A DNA stretch of 64,000 bases from MFD01275-c22 sp963705885 (lineage in GTDB: Bacteria; Actinomycetota; Actinomycetes; JACCUZ01). Position 1 is the first letter of the stretch, and the number at the start of each line of letters is the position of its first letter. Positions 61,233 to 64,000 of this stretch are shown piece by piece. The notes below the pieces were generated by a model. It did not search any database. It was not told the DNA's origin and saw nothing but the letters and a program-made list of their open reading frames with translations. The DNA lies in the NCBI GenBank assembly GCA_963705885.1, contig OY970120.1:1302001-1366000 (forward strand), in the 5' to 3' direction. The position numbers were made by a program, and so were the translations under genes.

Positions 61233-61586
61233 TCAGCGGTCGAGGTAGAGCTGGCTGCCTCGACGGCTGACGGCCGCTCGGCCCAGCGGCAGCACCCGGG
61301 TGAGCAGCTTGAAGCCCGTGCCGAGACCGGGAACCTTCGCGAAGACACCCTGGGGCCCGCGGACCATGCGCCCGGTGCGCACGTCGTAGGCCGACTGGTG
61401 CCACGGGCACACGAGGCAGCCGTCCTCGTCGATCGTCCCGCCCGCCAGGTCCGCGCCGAGGTGGCGGCACCGGCGGCCGACCGCGAAGTAGTCGCCGTCG
61501 TGGTTGCCGACGGCGTACTTCCCGACGCCCACCACCGATCCCGGCGGCAGGTCGCTCACCTTTCCGACGCGCTGCTCGGCGGCCAT
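61233..61586 (-). CDS. Rieske [2Fe-2S] protein
   Basis: The 117-residue protein has a Rieske cluster site: CRHLGAD (CxH) and CPWHQSAYD (CxxH). There is no signal peptide or membrane segment, so it is a soluble ferredoxin-like subunit. It lies between menE and menA, so it may take part in menaquinone or haem redox chemistry, but this is inference from context only. Confidence 0.9.
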   Translation of the reverse strand: MAAEQRVGKVSDLPPGSVVGVGKYAVGNHDGDYFAVGRRCRHLGADLAGGTIDEDGCLVCPWHQSAYDVRTGRMVRGPQGVFAKVPGLGTGFKLLTRVLPLGRAAVSRRGSQLYLDR

Positions 61587-61611
61587 CTGTCCTCCTGGTG
61601 CGGTCCGGACC

Positions 61612-62763
61612 TCAGCTGCCGACGATGCTACGCACTGCGTCCTTGTCCGGCTTGCCGGAGGCGAGCAGCGGCAGCATCCCGAGCACCACCACCTCGCGCG
61701 GCAGCTCGGCCCGCTCGAGCCGGTCGGCGGCGAAGGACCGCAGGTCCTCCACCGACGGCGGTGACGACGGGTCGGCAGGCTGCACCACGGCGACGACCCG
61801 CGCGCCCCACTCGTCGTCGGCGCGGCCGACCACCGCGCACCCGACGACGGCCGGGTGGTCGGCGAGGACCCGCTCGACGCGGGCGGCCGCCACGTTGACT
61901 CCTCCGGAGACGATGACGTCGTCGGCCCGGCCGAGCACGTGGAGCAGGCCGTCGCCGTCGAGCCGGCCGAGGTCCTGGGTGACGTGACGTCCGTCGGCCA
62001 GGGCGTCCGTAGTGAGGTCGGGTCGCAGCCGGTAGCCCGAGAAGACGACCGGGCCGCCGATCGTCACCCTGCCGTCCACGACGGCGACGTCGACCCCGCC
62101 GAGCGGCCTGCCGTCGTACACGACACCTCCGCACACCTCGGACATGCCGTAGGTCTCGACGACGCGCCACCCGTGCTCGTCGCAGCGACGCCGGAGGTCC
62201 GGCGGGAAGGCGGCCGCACCCACGAGCACCGCGTCGAAGCCGGTCAGGTCGGCGCCGGCGTCGAGCAGCCGCCGCACCTGGGTGGGCACGAGCGAGACGT
62301 AGCGCGGCACGCGGTCGTCCATCGCCGCGGCGGCCGCGGCGAACGCCGCCGCGTCGAAGCCGCCGTAGAGGTCGAGCACCACCGGCCGCACGCGGGCGAC
62401 CAGCGCCCGCACGAGCACCTGGATGCCGCCGACGTGGGTGACCGGCATCGCGAGCAGCCACTGGCCCGGCCCGGACAGCCGGTCGTGGGTCGCGCGGGCG
62501 GCGAAGCGCAGCGCCTCGGCGGTGAGCATCGCCCCCTTGGGCTCGCCGGTCGACCCGGACGTCGGGGCGACGAGCGCCACGTCGTCGTGCTCGAGCGGCC
62601 GGTCGGGCTGCATGGCGGCGACGACCGCCTCGCGGCTGCCGCCGCTGGGCAGGGGGAGCAGGGCCGGGCCTGCACCGTCGAGCGCTGCCGCGAGCGCCGG
62701 CAGGAACGTCTGCAGCACCGCGTCACCCGTCGGTGCGGTGACGCCGTGCAGGCCGCGGGTCAC
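61612..62763 (-). CDS. menE: o-succinylbenzoate-CoA ligase
   Basis: MenE activates o-succinylbenzoate to its CoA ester for MenB. The 383-residue ANL enzyme is short for the superfamily but normal for actinomycete MenE. It has VAPTSGSTGEPKGAMLT, VETYGMSEVCGG, DVIVSGGVNVAAARVE and a C-terminal ASGKPDKDAV carrying the catalytic Lys. GTG 62763 overlaps the menB stop. The frame is open further upstream, but there it is menB in another frame. Confidence 0.92.
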   Translation of the reverse strand: MTRGLHGVTAPTGDAVLQTFLPALAAALDGAGPALLPLPSGGSREAVVAAMQPDRPLEHDDVALVAPTSGSTGEPKGAMLTAEALRFAARATHDRLSGPGQWLLAMPVTHVGGIQVLVRALVARVRPVVLDLYGGFDAAAFAAAAAAMDDRVPRYVSLVPTQVRRLLDAGADLTGFDAVLVGAAAFPPDLRRRCDEHGWRVVETYGMSEVCGGVVYDGRPLGGVDVAVVDGRVTIGGPVVFSGYRLRPDLTTDALADGRHVTQDLGRLDGDGLLHVLGRADDVIVSGGVNVAAARVERVLADHPAVVGCAVVGRADDEWGARVVAVVQPADPSSPPSVEDLRSFAADRLERAELPREVVVLGMLPLLASGKPDKDAVRSIVGS

Positions 62764-63698
62764 TAGAAGTACCAGGGGTAGGGGGACCAGTCGGGGTCGC
62801 GCTTGTCGAGGAACGCGTCGCGGCCCTCGACGGCCTCGTCGGTCATGTAGGCCAGCCGGGTCGCCTCGCCGGCGAACACCTGCTGCCCCATCAGCCCGTC
62901 GTCGACGAGGTTGAACGCGAACTTCAGCATGCGCTGCGCGGTCGGGCTCTTGGCGTTGACCTCGGCGGCGACCTCGAGCGCCGTCCGCTCCAGGTCCACG
63001 TGGTCGGCGACGACGTTCACCGCGCCCATCCGCTGCATGGTCTCGGCGTCGTAGGTCCGCCCGAGGAAGAAGATCTCGCGGGCGGCCTTCTGGCCCACCA
63101 TCCGCGCGAGGTAGGCCGAGCCGTAGCCGCCGTCGAAGGACCCCACGTCGGCGTCGGTCTGCTTGAAGCGAGCGTGCTCGCGGCTGGCGACGGTCAGGTC
63201 GCACACGACGTGCAGCGAGTGCCCGCCACCGGCCGCCCAGCCGTTGACGACGGCGACGACGACCTTGGGCATGGTGCGGATGAGCCGCTGCACCTCGAGG
63301 ATGTGCAGCCGCCCGCCGGCGGCCTTGACCCGCGCCGCGTCGACGGTGTCGGCGGTCTCGCCGCTCGCGTACTGGTAGCCGCTGCGGCCGCGGATGCGCT
63401 GGTCCCCGCCGGAGCAGAACGCCCAGCCGCCGTCCGTGGGCGACGGGCCGTTGCCGGTCAGCAGCACGCACCCGACGTCGGGCGTCATGCGCGCGTGGTC
63501 GAGCACTCGGTAGAGCTCGTCGACCGTGTGCGGGCGGAAGGCGTTGCGCACCTCGGGCCGGTCGAACGCGACGCGCACCGTGCCGCCCGCCGGCCCGTCG
63601 GCGACGCAGCGGTGGTAGGTCACGTCGGTCAGCTCGAAGCCCTCGACCTGCCGCCACGCGGTGGCGTCGAACAGGTCGGAGACGGCGGCGGTGGGCAC
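62763..63698 (-). CDS. menB: 1,4-dihydroxy-2-naphthoyl-CoA synthase
   Basis: MenB closes the second ring of menaquinone from succinylbenzoyl-CoA. The 311-residue crotonase-fold protein has VRVAFDRPEVRNAFRPHTVD, the oxyanion-hole FCSGGDQRIRG and NGWAAGGGHSLHVVCDLTVA, the family-specific QTDADVGSFDGGYGSAYLAR and a C-terminal RDPDWSPYPWYF. It overlaps menE by three bases and starts 18 bases from menC on the other strand. Confidence 0.97.
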   Translation of the reverse strand: MPTAAVSDLFDATAWRQVEGFELTDVTYHRCVADGPAGGTVRVAFDRPEVRNAFRPHTVDELYRVLDHARMTPDVGCVLLTGNGPSPTDGGWAFCSGGDQRIRGRSGYQYASGETADTVDAARVKAAGGRLHILEVQRLIRTMPKVVVAVVNGWAAGGGHSLHVVCDLTVASREHARFKQTDADVGSFDGGYGSAYLARMVGQKAAREIFFLGRTYDAETMQRMGAVNVVADHVDLERTALEVAAEVNAKSPTAQRMLKFAFNLVDDGLMGQQVFAGEATRLAYMTDEAVEGRDAFLDKRDPDWSPYPWYF

Positions 63699-63716
63699 GT
63701 CGGTGAGGATAGGCGT

Positions 63717-64000
63717 GTGCTCGACGTGGTCGTGTGGTCGGTGCCGATGCGCACCCGGTTCCGCGGCATCGACGTGCGCGAGGGCCTGCTGCTGCGCGGG
63801 GCGGCCGGGTGGGGCGAGTGGTCGCCGTTCCGGGACTACGACGACACCGAGTGCCTGCCGTGGCTGCGCTGCGCCCGCGAGGCCGCCGACGTCGGCTGGC
63901 CGCAGCCGGTGCGCACCGCGGTGCCGGTCAACGTCACCGTCCCCGCCGTCGGGCCGGACCGGGCCGGGCAGATCGTGCTCGCCTCGGACGGCTGCCGCAC
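63717..64000 (+). CDS. menC: o-succinylbenzoate synthase, partial (runs off the window)
   Basis: MenC dehydrates SHCHC to o-succinylbenzoate, the step before MenE. The visible 94 residues start LDVVVWSVPMRTRFRGIDVR, then GAAGWGEWSPFRDY and VPVNVTVPAVGPDRAG, the N-terminal capping domain of actinomycete MenC enolase-superfamily enzymes. Catalytic lysines would lie beyond base 64000. GTG 63717 is 18 bases from the menB start, so promoters must overlap and the mRNA may be leaderless. Confidence 0.88.
   Translation, partial: MLDVVVWSVPMRTRFRGIDVREGLLLRGAAGWGEWSPFRDYDDTECLPWLRCAREAADVGWPQPVRTAVPVNVTVPAVGPDRAGQIVLASDGCR

Noticed and set aside
1..64000. tRNA, rRNA, CRISPR arrays, riboswitches
   Set aside because: No cloverleaf, rRNA-like stretch, regularly spaced repeat-spacer array or known riboswitch core was recognised by eye; a covariance-model scan would be decisive.

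Overview
The window is 64 kb of high-GC DNA with many GTG starts, 4-bp ATGA/GTGA gene overlaps, SARP-type regulators, an F420-type oxidoreductase, Rex and a BldN-like sigma factor. This points to an actinomycete, and by general look to something Nocardioidaceae-like (inference only). The backbone follows a gene order long known from Mycobacterium (the Rv0500A to Rv0553 neighbourhood) and partly from Streptomyces (bldN-rex-hem): excisionase-like HTH, a tiny basic ribosomal-type protein, galE-like epimerase, acyltransferase, HAD phosphatase, glutaredoxin, rex, hemA-hemC-hemD-hemB-hemL, phosphoglycerate-mutase-like phosphatase, tlpA-ccdA-resB-ccsB, then menA, Rieske protein, menE, menB and menC. 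These genes make haem (glutamyl-tRNA to protoporphyrin precursors), mature c-type cytochromes and make menaquinone, so the backbone is a respiratory-chain assembly block with a Rex operator in front of rex-hem.

Two accessory regions interrupt it. Region 1 (about 8.1-38.3 kb) carries an F420-type oxidoreductase, a DinB-like protein, a flavin oxidoreductase, two mirror-image modules of MMPL exporter plus NarL-type two-component system either side of a 1409-residue AfsR-like regulator with WD40 repeats, an OsmC protein, an FAD monooxygenase, a second large SARP/ATPase/TPR regulator, a lipoprotein, a quinone oxidoreductase, a frameshifted tyrosine recombinase, a serine hydrolase, an alpha/beta hydrolase, a membrane M23-like protein and gene remnants (nucleotidyltransferase, DJ-1/PfpI). 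Six intergenic gaps there hold diverged copies of one ~23-bp motif, suggesting a recombinationally active region. A DUF5667 protein and a BldN-like sigma factor close it at 38.3-40.3 kb.

Region 2 (about 55.4-60.3 kb, between ccsB and menA) is the most unusual part. It holds two short paralogous peptides, a PqqD-like/M50 protease/ParA-type ATPase fusion, a secreted or anchored protein with three CxxC repeats, a 72-residue unknown protein and a SARP regulator. The peptides align without gaps to the CxxC repeats. The divergent promoter region contains five direct repeats at exact 11-bp intervals, the geometry SARP proteins bind. I read this as a self-contained peptide processing/assembly system of unknown function.

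The left edge carries a GGDEF-EAL protein (probably cut by the window) and a large secreted M36 metalloprotease behind two CRP-like sites. hemB and hemL each need a small indel to read through, and so does the recombinase; sequencing error and real mutation cannot be told apart here. No rRNA, tRNA or CRISPR array was recognised.
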